This document shows, in pieces, positions 46,264-55,788 of a stretch of 64,000 nt of DNA. This DNA is from Gammaproteobacteria bacterium (lineage in GTDB: Bacteria > Pseudomonadota > Gammaproteobacteria > Pseudomonadales > PIVM01). The notes below the pieces were generated by a model that ran no database searches, was not told the DNA's origin, and was given only the letters and a program-made list of their open reading frames with translations. How positions within the stretch are numbered: position 1 is the stretch's first letter; each line of letters starts with the position of its first letter. Made by a program: the position numbers and the translations under genes. Location of the stretch: contig PIVM01000010.1 of the NCBI GenBank assembly GCA_003353945.1, positions 1 to 64,000 of the forward strand, read 5' to 3'.

Positions 46264-47628
46264 CTAATTAGACGACACAACAGCTACTTGATTCTGTTCA
46301 GGCAATACCGTCTCTAGAAAAGCACGTGCCTGATCTATTGTGACAGACTCATTCAAACCCTGCTGCAAAAACTGTCTAAAAACAGGCATCCGTTCTATCG
46401 CCAAATCTGTTTCTGGATCACTGCCTGGAGAGTATGCTCCCACACTGATTAAATCCCTCGATTGCTGATAGCGTGCATAAATCTGCCTGAATCGTTGTGT
46501 ACTGGCTAGTTGTTCACTTGTCACAATATTCGGCATTGCACGGCTGATCGAGGCCTCAATATCAATTGCGGGATAATGCCCTTCCTCGGCCAATTTTCTG
46601 GACAACACAAGGTGACCGTCAAGAATGGCTCTGGCCGCATCGGCCACCGGATCCTGTATATCGTCTCCTTCGGTTAGTACTGTGTAAAATGCTGTGATCG
46701 ACCCACTGGCCTCCACAGCGTTACCCGCTCGCTCAACCAGCTGTGGAATTTTTGCAAATACAGACGGAGGGTAACCTTTGGTGGCCGGCGGCTCACCAAT
46801 CGCAAGGGCAATTTCGCGCTGAGCCTGAGCATAGCGCGTTAATGAATCCATCAACAGTAGAACATCTTTACCTTGATCCCGAAAATATTCAGCGATTCGT
46901 GTACACAACATTGCCGCTCTTAAGCGCATCAACGGTGCATCATCAGCGGGGGACGCTATGACAATGGCTCGACGCAACCCTTCTTCTCCCAGTATTTGAT
47001 CGATAAATTCCTTAACCTCTCTACCCCGCTCACCGATCAATCCCACAACCACAATATCTGCTGTAGTAAACCTTGTCATCATGCCAAGCAAGACGCTTTT
47101 ACCAACACCGCTACCAGCAAACAATCCCATACGCTGACCTTTTCCTACTGCAAACAACGCATTGACTGCCCGTATACCGACATCCAGAGTCTCACTGATC
47201 GGGTGTCGATGCAGCGGATTAATGGCAGGCCCGGTGAAATCAATCCGCTCCTCCGCAATCAAGGGACCTTTACCATCCAAGGGCTGTGCAGCGCCATTTA
47301 GCACGCGTCCTAATAAACCTAAACCTACTGGTAAATCATTGTGATGGGCAATGGGTACAACCCTAGCCCCCGGTTGTAGCCCACTCACTAAATTAGTGGG
47401 CATCAGAAAAACTCGATTCTCACTAAAACCAACGACTTCAGCTTCAATGCGCACATCGTTCTTAGAAAGAATTTCACAACGGCAGCCAACCGACACATTC
47501 AAACCAACCGCCTCCAGTGTCAAACCAACCATCCTGGTCAGATAGCCCTGCACTGTTGGAGGGCTGTGTAATGGTTCATCAGGTAGGTAACGGGCTATTC
47601 GAGTGGAAATTGGAATTCTGTTTATCAT
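46264..47628 (-). CDS. fliI: Flagellum-specific ATPase FliI
   Basis: A 454-residue ATPase that powers flagellar protein export, a relative of F1-beta. The Walker A site is GLFAGSGVGKSVLLGMM. GERGREVKEFI, the Walker B segment DVLLLMDSLTRYAQAQREIA and GYPPSVFAKIPQLVERAG are typical of FliI. The start was placed at ATG 47628; a TTG at 47634 is in the same frame. fliH ends at 47631, so the genes abut. Confidence 0.95.
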   Translation of the reverse strand: MINRIPISTRIARYLPDEPLHSPPTVQGYLTRMVGLTLEAVGLNVSVGCRCEILSKNDVRIEAEVVGFSENRVFLMPTNLVSGLQPGARVVPIAHHNDLPVGLGLLGRVLNGAAQPLDGKGPLIAEERIDFTGPAINPLHRHPISETLDVGIRAVNALFAVGKGQRMGLFAGSGVGKSVLLGMMTRFTTADIVVVGLIGERGREVKEFIDQILGEEGLRRAIVIASPADDAPLMRLRAAMLCTRIAEYFRDQGKDVLLLMDSLTRYAQAQREIALAIGEPPATKGYPPSVFAKIPQLVERAGNAVEASGSITAFYTVLTEGDDIQDPVADAARAILDGHLVLSRKLAEEGHYPAIDIEASISRAMPNIVTSEQLASTQRFRQIYARYQQSRDLISVGAYSPGSDPETDLAIERMPVFRQFLQQGLNESVTIDQARAFLETVLPEQNQVAVVSSN

Positions 47629-47630
47629 GA

Positions 47631-48443
47631 TCAAGCTGAAGAACCTGGTGGCAAGCCAGGCGTAGAAACCGAGCTAGAATTCGTAATTGATTGAGAAACG
47701 CTTTTAACACTCTCTGAAGAAGAACCCTCAGCATTATCGATCAGTTTTTCCATCAAACAGTCAAGGCGATCATTCATCGTGTAATCTACCAGGCTTTGTG
47801 CAGTCTCAACGCGACAGTCTCCGGCCTGTAGTGTCTCATCAACCTGTAATTGCCATTCACTCGAATGATCACCCCCGTCACCTTCGATAGCAGCAAAATC
47901 GTCAGGACTCAAATAAACTTGAATTGACTTACTACCCATCGGCAACACTGCAATCGCATCATTGATTATCCTTCGCATCAAGGTAACACGACTTTCTTCC
48001 AGTTCTCTTTGAATCATCACCTGAGTGGTAGACTTAACCAGAGCAAGCATAACTTGTTCGATCTGCTCATCCTGCTCATTTATTGGCAACATCAACTGGG
48101 CGATAAGATTCTGTAATTGTGCTACACGCTGATTAATCTCTCGATCAGACTTGGCATATCCCTCCTGATAACCTTTTTCTTTGCCTTCTTTCAGGCCTTT
48201 TTCATGTCCAGTTTGATAACCCTCCTGCTGAGCTTGTCGGCTAATATTCTCAAGCTCCTCAACAGTCATTGGCTCACGTTTTTGACTGCCAACTGAAACA
48301 TTCTGTACAGTTGCCGCATTTGGCTGGTTATCTCCAGAGTGAACAACCTCTACTACCTTACCATTATTTATTTCAGGCATTTGCCAACTGCCGTATTCAG
48401 CCGTCTCTTTTGCGGGAATCCGGTTTCGACTACTATCCACCAT
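47631..48443 (-). CDS. fliH: Flagellar assembly protein FliH
   Basis: A 270-residue negative regulator and stator of FliI. The central GxxxG-type helix repeat is clear (EGYQTGHEKGLKEGKEKGYQ). VKSTTQVMIQRELEESRVTL and the C-terminal INDAIAVLPMGSKSIQVYLS resemble the F1-delta-like part. The C-terminal tail is Ser-rich and low in complexity. Confidence 0.88.
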   Translation of the reverse strand: MVDSSRNRIPAKETAEYGSWQMPEINNGKVVEVVHSGDNQPNAATVQNVSVGSQKREPMTVEELENISRQAQQEGYQTGHEKGLKEGKEKGYQEGYAKSDREINQRVAQLQNLIAQLMLPINEQDEQIEQVMLALVKSTTQVMIQRELEESRVTLMRRIINDAIAVLPMGSKSIQVYLSPDDFAAIEGDGGDHSSEWQLQVDETLQAGDCRVETAQSLVDYTMNDRLDCLMEKLIDNAEGSSSESVKSVSQSITNSSSVSTPGLPPGSSA

Positions 48444-48491
48444 ATGACACCTATCAGACCCTCAAGACGCACTCTGGCATATTAAGGCGCT

Positions 48492-49478
48492 CTAAATCAT
48501 TTCTTCACCGCTGCCACCCAGCATAATTTCACCGGAATCAGCCATTCGTCGAGCTATAGTAAGAATTTCACGTTGCGCTGTTTCTACCTCACTAACCCGT
48601 ACTGGCCCCTTGGCTTCAAGGTCATCGCGCAACAATTCTGCTGCTCTTTTTGACATATTCTTAAAGATTTTTTCCTTTAATTCATCTTCCGATCCCTTCA
48701 AGGCAATTATCAATACATCAGAGGAAACCTCTCTGAGCAAGGACTGAATACCGGTATCTTCTACACTAGTCAGGTTATCAAATACAAACATTAAATCCTG
48801 AATTTGCGTACCAAGATCCTCATCAATCTCTTTAATAGAGTCCATCAATTCCGATTCGATACCGGTATCGATATTATTCATAATCTCAGCTGCGCACTTA
48901 ACACCACCCATCTGTTTGGTTTGTGAGCCAGCACTTCCAGAAAACTGTTTTTCCAAAATATCGTTTAATTCTTGCAGAGCCGAAGGCTGAACATTATCCA
49001 ATGCAGAGATACGCATCAGCACATCGAGGCGAACTTTCTCCGGCAGGTTAGACATAACATCGGCAGCTTGGTCACCATCGAGATAGGCCATAACAATAGC
49101 CTGAATCTGCGGATGTTCATGACGAATCACATCTGCCACTGAACGTGCATCCATCCACTTCAAAGTATCCAGCCCCTGTGTATCGCCTCCCATCATTATG
49201 CGATCTACCAGAGTGTGTGCTTTATCCTCTCCCAAAGCCTCAACCAACATATTCTTAATGTAGCCATCAGCACCTACACCTAAGCCAGTAAGCGTACGTA
49301 CTTCCTCTAAAAAGTCACCCATGGTCGTTTCGACAGTTTCCTGCTCGACATCTGCCAAGCTAGCCATACTGGCGCCCAAGCGCTGGACTTCTTTCGGACC
49401 GAGGTGCTTAAGAATTTCTGCTGCGTCTTTTTCACCCAGCGACATTAATAATATCGCCGCCTGATCAACTCTTGACAT
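48492..49478 (-). CDS. fliG: Flagellar motor switch protein FliG
   Basis: A 328-residue rotor protein that carries torque and switches direction. It starts with DQAAILLMSLGEKDAAEILKH. The EHPQ motif is in RHEHPQIQAIVMAYLDGD, and the C-terminal charged torque region includes IFKNMSKRAAELLRDDLEAK. It is between fliF and fliH in the normal order. Confidence 0.95.
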   Translation of the reverse strand: MSRVDQAAILLMSLGEKDAAEILKHLGPKEVQRLGASMASLADVEQETVETTMGDFLEEVRTLTGLGVGADGYIKNMLVEALGEDKAHTLVDRIMMGGDTQGLDTLKWMDARSVADVIRHEHPQIQAIVMAYLDGDQAADVMSNLPEKVRLDVLMRISALDNVQPSALQELNDILEKQFSGSAGSQTKQMGGVKCAAEIMNNIDTGIESELMDSIKEIDEDLGTQIQDLMFVFDNLTSVEDTGIQSLLREVSSDVLIIALKGSEDELKEKIFKNMSKRAAELLRDDLEAKGPVRVSEVETAQREILTIARRMADSGEIMLGGSGEEMI

Positions 49479-49503
49479 AATCTATCTACACAGACCCCTT
49501 TGT

Positions 49504-51216
49504 TTAGTCACCCGAGGCAACCCAACGTTTGACTACTTGTGCAACCCTGCCAGGATCTTCGGCAATTAGGCCTTTAATTGCATTTATTTGCTGTTCATAT
49601 GATTCACTTGGGCTTGGTAGTAGCATATTTTCGCCACCGTCCAGTGTGACGTTTTCGTCACTCCCTCCCTCCCCCATCGCAGCTCCCATCACCGACTGTG
49701 CTCCGAGATCCCTCATCTCAGACCCTGTGCTACTGAGGTTCTTCAAAACCGGTCGCATAACACCAAATATAAATAAGATCATCCCGATTAACACAACTCC
49801 CCACTTACCGTATTTGGCAATGGCGGGATGCTCCCAGATTTGAGGTTCAACCACTTCCACTATTTCTTTTTCCACGGGTACAAAGGACGTGTTAATCACA
49901 TTGATACTATCTCCACGAGCGGCATTGAACCCGACAGCATCCTTAATCAGTATAGTCAAACGTGCCAACTCCGCCTCCGCCCACGGTTTACTCTCAGCTG
50001 AGACACCTTCTTCCGCAGCCGAAGCACTCATATCGTCCACCACCACTGCAACCGTCAGACGTCGAATCGCACCTATTTGATGACGGGTATAGCTGACTGT
50101 ACGATCCAACTCATAGTTTCGCGTCGACTGTTTACGAAACTTTCCAGCTTGTCCGCCACTGGCTACCTCCTGACCAGCACCGGCTTGTTCAGGTGCTTGG
50201 CCCGCCCCTGGAGGCTGATTGCTCAAAGCGCCGGGCACTCCCGCAACGTCTGCACTTGCTGTACGTTGCTCTTCCAGCATTTGCTCACTACGCACCGCAG
50301 GAAGGTCTGGATTGAATATCTCATCCGCCCGTTCAGTCTGGGTGAAATCAACATCCGCAGACACCTGTGCTTTAAATCGACCCTCCCCTAAAATAGGCAA
50401 CATTAGGTTATGTATTCTATCCACCAAATCGTCTTCAATTTTATGAACATACTGCAGTTGCTTATCCACAAGACTGAACTGCAGACCCTCCTCATCCTCT
50501 GATAAAAGATTACCCTTCTGATCAACTACCGTGACATCTTCCAGTGACAACTCCGATATACTGGAGGCCACCAGATTGGAAATAGCTTTCACCTGTTCAT
50601 TTTTCAACATGGCTCCAGGATACAGTTCCACAAATACTGACGCACTTGGCTTGCGTCTGTCACGTATAAATGATGTCGCTTTTGGAATAGCCAGATGCAC
50701 ACGGGCATTGCGTACGACATTAATGCTTTTGATTGTTCGCGCCAGTTCTCCCTCCAAACCACGTCGATAACGTGTAGTTTCCATAAATTGACTGGTTCCT
50801 AAGGGTTGCTCCTTGTCCAACAATTCAAAACCGGCTGTTCTGTCCCCAGGCATACCAACGTCCGCTAGCTTCAGACGAGCCATATGAATTTTGTCAGCGG
50901 CAACCAACAAACTTCCCGACTTGTGATCAATCTTGTAACGAATGTCATTACCATCCAATACTTCGATCACTTTGGAGGCGTCAATATTCTGGATATTGCC
51001 ATAGAGAGGTCGATAATCACCACCCTGTGCCCACAAAACGATGGCAACACCAATTGCCACGCTGGCAGCCAAACCAATCATTAATCCAAGCTGGCGCAAG
51101 ATATTAAGACCGTAAAAACCGTCCAGCATATTGCTGCTGCCCTGATTACCTAAGCCCATGGCGGAATCATCCAACCTCGGTAGGTTGTTTGCCGCTATTG
51201 CGGGTTCATTAGCCAT
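49504..51216 (-). CDS. fliF: Flagellar MS-ring protein FliF
   Basis: A 570-residue membrane-ring protein. Two membrane helices (about 44-63 and 454-472) bracket the large periplasmic ring-building region with PLYGNIQNIDASKVIEVLD, ARVHLAIPKATSFIRDRRKP and ASVFVELYPG. The C-terminal tail (VAQVVKRWVASGD) is the FliG-binding end. A Gly/Ala/Gln-rich insert (about 315-355) is less conserved. Confidence 0.95.
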   Translation of the reverse strand: MANEPAIAANNLPRLDDSAMGLGNQGSSNMLDGFYGLNILRQLGLMIGLAASVAIGVAIVLWAQGGDYRPLYGNIQNIDASKVIEVLDGNDIRYKIDHKSGSLLVAADKIHMARLKLADVGMPGDRTAGFELLDKEQPLGTSQFMETTRYRRGLEGELARTIKSINVVRNARVHLAIPKATSFIRDRRKPSASVFVELYPGAMLKNEQVKAISNLVASSISELSLEDVTVVDQKGNLLSEDEEGLQFSLVDKQLQYVHKIEDDLVDRIHNLMLPILGEGRFKAQVSADVDFTQTERADEIFNPDLPAVRSEQMLEEQRTASADVAGVPGALSNQPPGAGQAPEQAGAGQEVASGGQAGKFRKQSTRNYELDRTVSYTRHQIGAIRRLTVAVVVDDMSASAAEEGVSAESKPWAEAELARLTILIKDAVGFNAARGDSINVINTSFVPVEKEIVEVVEPQIWEHPAIAKYGKWGVVLIGMILFIFGVMRPVLKNLSSTGSEMRDLGAQSVMGAAMGEGGSDENVTLDGGENMLLPSPSESYEQQINAIKGLIAEDPGRVAQVVKRWVASGD

Positions 51217-51339
51217 AACTTATCTGCCTGCATGTTGATGATAATTGGTTGGCAAACACTGCAATGTTCCGACCTATCCTCGTAAGAGCATCATTGTTAT
51301 CCTCTGTAGAAAATCAGCCGACATCGCATACTCATTTCC

Positions 51340-51690
51340 TTAAATCGGCATTTTCAAAATATCTTCGTAAGCTTTTACAAGTTTGTTTCGCACTTGTGTC
51401 ATTGCCTGGAATGACACGCTAGCCTTTTCGGATGCCACCATGACCTGAGTAATGCTGACATTTGGATCACCACTTTCAAAGGACTTGGTCAGCGCTGCGG
51501 AATTCTTTTGTGTGGCATTGACCTTGTCAACAGCCTTCGAGAGCATGTCACCAAAGCCTGTTTTTGTGGTTTGCGTATTGTGAATATCGCCGGGGATTCG
51601 ATCAACTTGAATCGCTACCGGCTTCTGTGCCTGAGCTTTCAAGGTACGCATTTGCATTAATACTCGATCAATATCCACACGGTCAGTCAT
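51340..51690 (-). CDS. fliE: Flagellar hook-basal body protein FliE
   Basis: A 116-residue rod adaptor that links the MS ring and rod. The C-terminal family core is present: GFGDMLSKAVDKVNATQKNS, DPNVSITQVMVASEKASVSF and RNKLVKAYEDILKMPI. The start was set at ATG 51690, with GAGTG upstream, since the longer frame reaching 51807 is not conserved in kind. It opens the operon, and no fleQ/fleSR regulator lies upstream here. Confidence 0.92.
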   Translation of the reverse strand: MTDRVDIDRVLMQMRTLKAQAQKPVAIQVDRIPGDIHNTQTTKTGFGDMLSKAVDKVNATQKNSAALTKSFESGDPNVSITQVMVASEKASVSFQAMTQVRNKLVKAYEDILKMPI

Positions 51691-52003
51691 GAATTCACTC
51701 CACTCGTTACTTCGCCAATAATTCGTCAATCCTCGAACGCCCACCAATACAAACAGATTACCTGTTGTACTGGTTGTGACAACGATTTGACAGTTATCCA
51801 GCAGCAAGCGACTGCTTATGGCTTAGCAGCACAAAATGGGCCAATTTATGACGAAGGAAATTTCGAGTCGAAAAAGTTTGTGAACACAGCGCTTGGCTTA
51901 GCGAATGCGATTGCACAGCATACTGCGTGGGAGAGAGCACACAGCGGCCCGAAGGACCATGACGTCTTATTACGGCGCTAACAGAACGAGAGGGTAAACA
52001 GCA
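51691..52003. other. Gap upstream of fliE with an unassigned ORF
   Basis: The promoter of the fli operon should lie here. The plus strand has an open frame that continues upstream into fliE on the other strand and ends at 51981 (annotated below). No sigma-28 or sigma-54 site was recognised with certainty. Confidence 0.4.
51787..51981 (+). CDS. Possible small ORF or gene remnant, unknown
   Basis: A 64-residue frame starting at TTG, without a good ribosome site. It reads AYGLAAQNGPIYDEGNFESK then FVNTALGLANAIAQHTAW and ends VLLRR. The composition looks protein-like. The frame stays open upstream with no normal start, which favours a decayed fragment. No family was recognised. Confidence 0.25.
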   Translation: MTVIQQQATAYGLAAQNGPIYDEGNFESKKFVNTALGLANAIAQHTAWERAHSGPKDHDVLLRR

Positions 52004-52768
52004 TTACTGGGAAGTCGGTGACGGTTCAACGGCCACAGACCCCATACACCGTTTAAATACGCCGTATTTTTCTGCACTGGGTTTTACTGGCAAATCAGCA
52101 CTGGGAATCTGATAGGCCCACTTTACTAGATCAGGCAACATATCATCTGCAGCGGCCAACCCAGACCGAGGAATTGTTTTAAGTGTTTTTTCCGATTTTT
52201 GTCCTTCAATCCTCTTCTTCAGCACTTCAACCGAAAGCGTGGCAGCTTTGTAACAGACCAGTTCTTTGTTCTTGTTCTTCCTGCGCATCCAACTTTCGTT
52301 AAGCCTGCCCACATCGTTAGCGATTAACAGTTCGTTATACACAGAGGTAAATCCCAGCAGAGAAAAAACGAGATTTGCCCCCTCGGTTCCCTCTTGACTG
52401 AAATTTAGACTCAGATTCAAACCAGTCACCATTTGTTCGATAAAAAGCTCTTTGTCCTCTCCGCCAAACTCTAAGCGCAACAATAAACCTGAAGGCTGCC
52501 GCTCCAACAGTTTTAGCCCGTGCGTCAGGCGAGGTTTATTATCGATAGTGGTAGTAACTTGCTTGGGAACTATGGCACTTTTTTCTGTCAGCATCAGAAT
52601 TATCAGGAACTGCACACTTTCTCCCTGACCGGCAACGATGAACTGATGTTGTTCACTATGCCTATTGGAGATCCAATGGCCATCGGATGATTCTTCCAGT
52701 CTCCAGTCCTCCGCACAGACGAATTCCGAAATCAACATTACTGCAATAATATAGAAGGCTCTTATCAT
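52004..52768 (-). CDS. Exported protein of unknown function
   Basis: A 254-residue protein with a signal peptide (MIRAFYIIAVMLISEFVCA). The frame can start at 52795, but ATG 52768 gives a cleaner signal peptide. The body has beta-type segments, then a basic stretch (RRKNKNKELVCYKA) and a Cys near the end (KRCMGS). No family was recognised. It lies between fliE and the cytochrome module on the same strand as both. Confidence 0.6.
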   Translation of the reverse strand: MIRAFYIIAVMLISEFVCAEDWRLEESSDGHWISNRHSEQHQFIVAGQGESVQFLIILMLTEKSAIVPKQVTTTIDNKPRLTHGLKLLERQPSGLLLRLEFGGEDKELFIEQMVTGLNLSLNFSQEGTEGANLVFSLLGFTSVYNELLIANDVGRLNESWMRRKNKNKELVCYKAATLSVEVLKKRIEGQKSEKTLKTIPRSGLAAADDMLPDLVKWAYQIPSADLPVKPSAEKYGVFKRCMGSVAVEPSPTSQ

Positions 52769-52938
52769 TTTCGTAACCCGTCTGTACCACATCACTGTTC
52801 AGTCAGGGCAAATTGCCACTGGATTCGTGAAACAAATAGCCTCGGCCCAAAATAGCACTAAGTAAAGCCTGACTAGTGCTATTTTTAATCTCCTGGGAGA
52901 GAAAGAGCTTAACTAAGTACCAATCTTCGCCTCGATTC

Positions 52939-53871
52939 TTATTCCTTTTCCGATTTCTCTTGACCACCAGGCGATAAGAAATTGGGAATATAGAACTCGT
53001 TGTATTTGCGGATCATACCAACCACCGCTGTATTTGTCAGCTCTCTCGCACGTGTTGGTGGATATCCCAATTCCTCAAAGGAGAAGTATGGATCTTCCTC
53101 TGTATGACACAAATCGCACTCTACCGGCTCACTGGCAACTTTTCTGTGAATTACGGTCTTCATCTGTGATTTCTTTTCTGGTTGCAATCGCTCCTGTTGC
53201 TCTGTGTACTTCTCAACAAAAGCAATCTCTTTGGGACCATGCAGTACCTTGAATTCGCCACCCTCTTGCCGACCCGGCGCTATCTTGGCGCCATAGTTAC
53301 CATAGGTTGGATAAATGTCATCAGCATTTTCACTGGTATAAATCTCTTCAATGTCTACCAGAGCAACGGGATTAGATACGATATCTCCGTTATCCTTGTT
53401 ATACCAACCAAACTCCCAAGCCGGTTCGCCCTCCTCTGTTCTGGCGTGGCATGCTTCACATGCCAGATAAAAGGCATGCATATTCAGGAAGCTTCTAAGC
53501 TCCTTAGATTCGTTATGCGGCACATTACCGTGGCACCTAACACACATGCTAGCCTTGTCCTTCTGGATTCTAAAACCAACATGGTGAAACCGACCTTCAA
53601 TAAAAGGCTGGTCAACCACTTTGAAACCCAGATCGGTCTCACTCCTGGCGCCTTGTTCTCGCAGTAATTGCTCAAACATCCTTTCTTCTTCCGTGAGATC
53701 CTCTTCTGGTACAGCAACCTCACCACTAAACAAGGCCTCAATTGATGCCGCAGCCTTCTCCTTGCCCTCAAAACCGAAAATCAGGAAATACATGAAACTG
53801 CCATACCAGATGGTGAAGGCCATCAGCAGGAGCACATAACCCTTATAGATAATCTGCCGGAAAATACTCAC
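52939..53871 (-). CDS. Membrane-anchored triheme cytochrome c
   Basis: A 310-residue protein with an N-terminal membrane anchor (about 10-34) and three c-type heme motifs: CVRCH (110-114), CEACH (138-142) and CDLCH (252-256). An acidic helix-rich segment (about 50-75) precedes the hemes. It is the third gene of a module with an octaheme cytochrome and a cytochrome b. A role in passing electrons between the membrane quinone pool and periplasmic partners is inferred from the module. No match to a named family was seen beyond the heme sites. Confidence 0.85.
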   Translation of the reverse strand: MSIFRQIIYKGYVLLLMAFTIWYGSFMYFLIFGFEGKEKAAASIEALFSGEVAVPEEDLTEEERMFEQLLREQGARSETDLGFKVVDQPFIEGRFHHVGFRIQKDKASMCVRCHGNVPHNESKELRSFLNMHAFYLACEACHARTEEGEPAWEFGWYNKDNGDIVSNPVALVDIEEIYTSENADDIYPTYGNYGAKIAPGRQEGGEFKVLHGPKEIAFVEKYTEQQERLQPEKKSQMKTVIHRKVASEPVECDLCHTEEDPYFSFEELGYPPTRARELTNTAVVGMIRKYNEFYIPNFLSPGGQEKSEKE

Positions 53872-53884
53872 CCTGTTTAACCCC

Positions 53885-54685
53885 CTATACGCCGAAGTGC
53901 TGTTTCTTAATTTCAGCCGCGAGACCGGCTTCGGTCATTTGTTGAACATATTCACTGTAGTGTTCGTGCATCATTTCTGGCTCAGATAGGTATCCGGAAA
54001 GCCAAACCGTGGCGCCAGGAAACTTCTCAGGTGCATAGTGCACGTTGTACCAGTGCACAAAAAATAGAAACAGAACCGCCAACAGGGATTCATCTGTGTG
54101 CATAATATAGGCACCATTGAGCACCCACCCGGGCACAATATGAGATATCTCATCTCGCCACCAGAGTACTGCACCTGCAGGCCCTATAACCGGAATACCC
54201 CAATATACTGCGAAATAATCGAATTTCTCCCTCCAGGACATGGTGTAGGAACGGGAAGGTTTATTCGAGATGTAAAACAGAAACTTAAACGTATCGACCA
54301 AATCCCTCCCGTCATTGCCGTTAGGAATCATTACCTGGCCGCCAAATGCCTGCAGGGCTGTCCAGGGATTTAATCTTCCTTCTCTGTACAATGGAATAAT
54401 ACTTCGCTGAATGAACAGCACCAACCAATAGAGGGTGTGATAGACAAACAACACTAATAACACGGTCCCTGCCAAACGGTGAATCGTGGGTGCAAGATCT
54501 GGCCCCCCAAAAAAATCATACAGTGGTTTCGACCAGGCTTCGTCAGTATGACGCAACGGAAAGCCGGTTAACGCCAATATAATTACGCTGGTGAACAATA
54601 TCACATGCTGAATTCGCTGATGTGCTGAAAAGCGATAAAAGTATCGTTTACCATTCTTTACGATGATGGGCTCATACGCTGCCAT
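53885..54685 (-). CDS. Membrane cytochrome b, di-heme type
   Basis: A 266-residue integral membrane protein resembling the b-type subunits of formate dehydrogenase and thiosulfate reductase. Four or more membrane helices are predicted. Likely heme His residues are H22 or H27 (SAHQRIQHV), H69 (PTIHRLAGT), H83 (FVYHTLYW) and those in FFVHWYNVHYAP. It should oxidise or reduce quinol. It lies 14 bp from the genes on either side. Confidence 0.85.
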   Translation of the reverse strand: MAAYEPIIVKNGKRYFYRFSAHQRIQHVILFTSVIILALTGFPLRHTDEAWSKPLYDFFGGPDLAPTIHRLAGTVLLVLFVYHTLYWLVLFIQRSIIPLYREGRLNPWTALQAFGGQVMIPNGNDGRDLVDTFKFLFYISNKPSRSYTMSWREKFDYFAVYWGIPVIGPAGAVLWWRDEISHIVPGWVLNGAYIMHTDESLLAVLFLFFVHWYNVHYAPEKFPGATVWLSGYLSEPEMMHEHYSEYVQQMTEAGLAAEIKKQHFGV

Positions 54686-54699
54686 AATGAATTCTCCGC

Positions 54700-55788
54700 T
54701 TACTGTTTCGTTTCCGGTACTACGGGTGTGCTGTCCGGGTTTTTATCCTTGAAAAAGGCAAAATTGGGAAACAGCCGTCTCATCAATTCAAAAAAGATAA
54801 TTATTAGGAAGAAATACAAGACTATCACCATCAAGCTTTTGAAAAACATCAGCATATAGAATTCCATGGGATATTCTTCCATCTCATAGGTTACGTGCAC
54901 GCGAAATTCTGATAAACGATCCGATGCGCTTGAGTGGCAATCTGAAGTCCGGCAGGTTGTACTTAGATTGTTTTTATGTACAGCCGATGAGAGTGCGTTC
55001 TGCGGCTCGATCAGATGCGTGTTTTCACCAACGATCACATGACAATCAATACAATCCGGTGTTTTTTCCGAACCCATCAGCACCAATTTACCATGAAAGG
55101 TTTCCTTATAGGTTTCCACGGCATCATGCATATCGTGTCGCTCAATCAGTTCCGGATCTTCATGACACTTGGCGCAGAGATCAATAGTTTCAATTGGTAA
55201 ACGGGTCTTATGCATCCGGGAAGTAACGTGCTCATAGAAATCTTCCGCAAAATCACCTTCTGTGTGACAACCCTTACAGCGGCTCAAACCCCGTGGAGCA
55301 ACGCCGGGCTCTTTCTTTCCCTTGTATAAAGAGAATGGACGATACATCGGTTGCTCATGACAATCTTTACAGCCGGGATAATCCTCCTGATATTCTTTGG
55401 GATTGCCATCGGCATCCAGTTTGCTGTGAACACTTTGTGCGAGGATGTCAGCAACATTTTGGTGTGAATATTTCAACTCGCTGGATGGTTCGGTTATGTG
55501 GCACTCTTTGGTGCAATCGATCTTCTCGGCAGGATCGTGTGGTATACGGTCGACATCGGTGTGGCAGTCCTTGCATTTGTTACGCCGGTGTGGGCCACTA
55601 TCGAACAGTTCTTTATTGATGTAGAACAGACGAAAATCACCATTTTCATCAATTCTACTAAGTCCTCTATGCTTATGGCAGATAAAACAATTGAGGTCCT
55701 CTGCCGCCTGGACGTTAAGCGTGATGAAACTAAAAAAGACAAATGAAGCAACCGACACAATCGTGGTTATCAACCTAATGTTACCCAT
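54700..55788 (-). CDS. Membrane-anchored octaheme cytochrome c
   Basis: A 362-residue protein with a signal peptide (about 1-28), a large heme-rich periplasmic region and a C-terminal membrane helix (about 312-335). Eight possible heme sites are visible: CFICH 34, CKDCH 72, CTKECH 92, CKDCH 140, CKGCH 171, CAKCH 205, CIDCH 246 and CRTSDCH 279. CTKECH is Cys-x3-CysHis and CRTSDCH is Cys-x4-CysHis, both non-standard. Many extra His residues could be distal ligands. It is first in the cytochrome module, so it may set the module's redox function. The non-standard sites may or may not be loaded. Confidence 0.88.
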   Translation of the reverse strand: MGNIRLITTIVSVASFVFFSFITLNVQAAEDLNCFICHKHRGLSRIDENGDFRLFYINKELFDSGPHRRNKCKDCHTDVDRIPHDPAEKIDCTKECHITEPSSELKYSHQNVADILAQSVHSKLDADGNPKEYQEDYPGCKDCHEQPMYRPFSLYKGKKEPGVAPRGLSRCKGCHTEGDFAEDFYEHVTSRMHKTRLPIETIDLCAKCHEDPELIERHDMHDAVETYKETFHGKLVLMGSEKTPDCIDCHVIVGENTHLIEPQNALSSAVHKNNLSTTCRTSDCHSSASDRLSEFRVHVTYEMEEYPMEFYMLMFFKSLMVIVLYFFLIIIFFELMRRLFPNFAFFKDKNPDSTPVVPETKQ

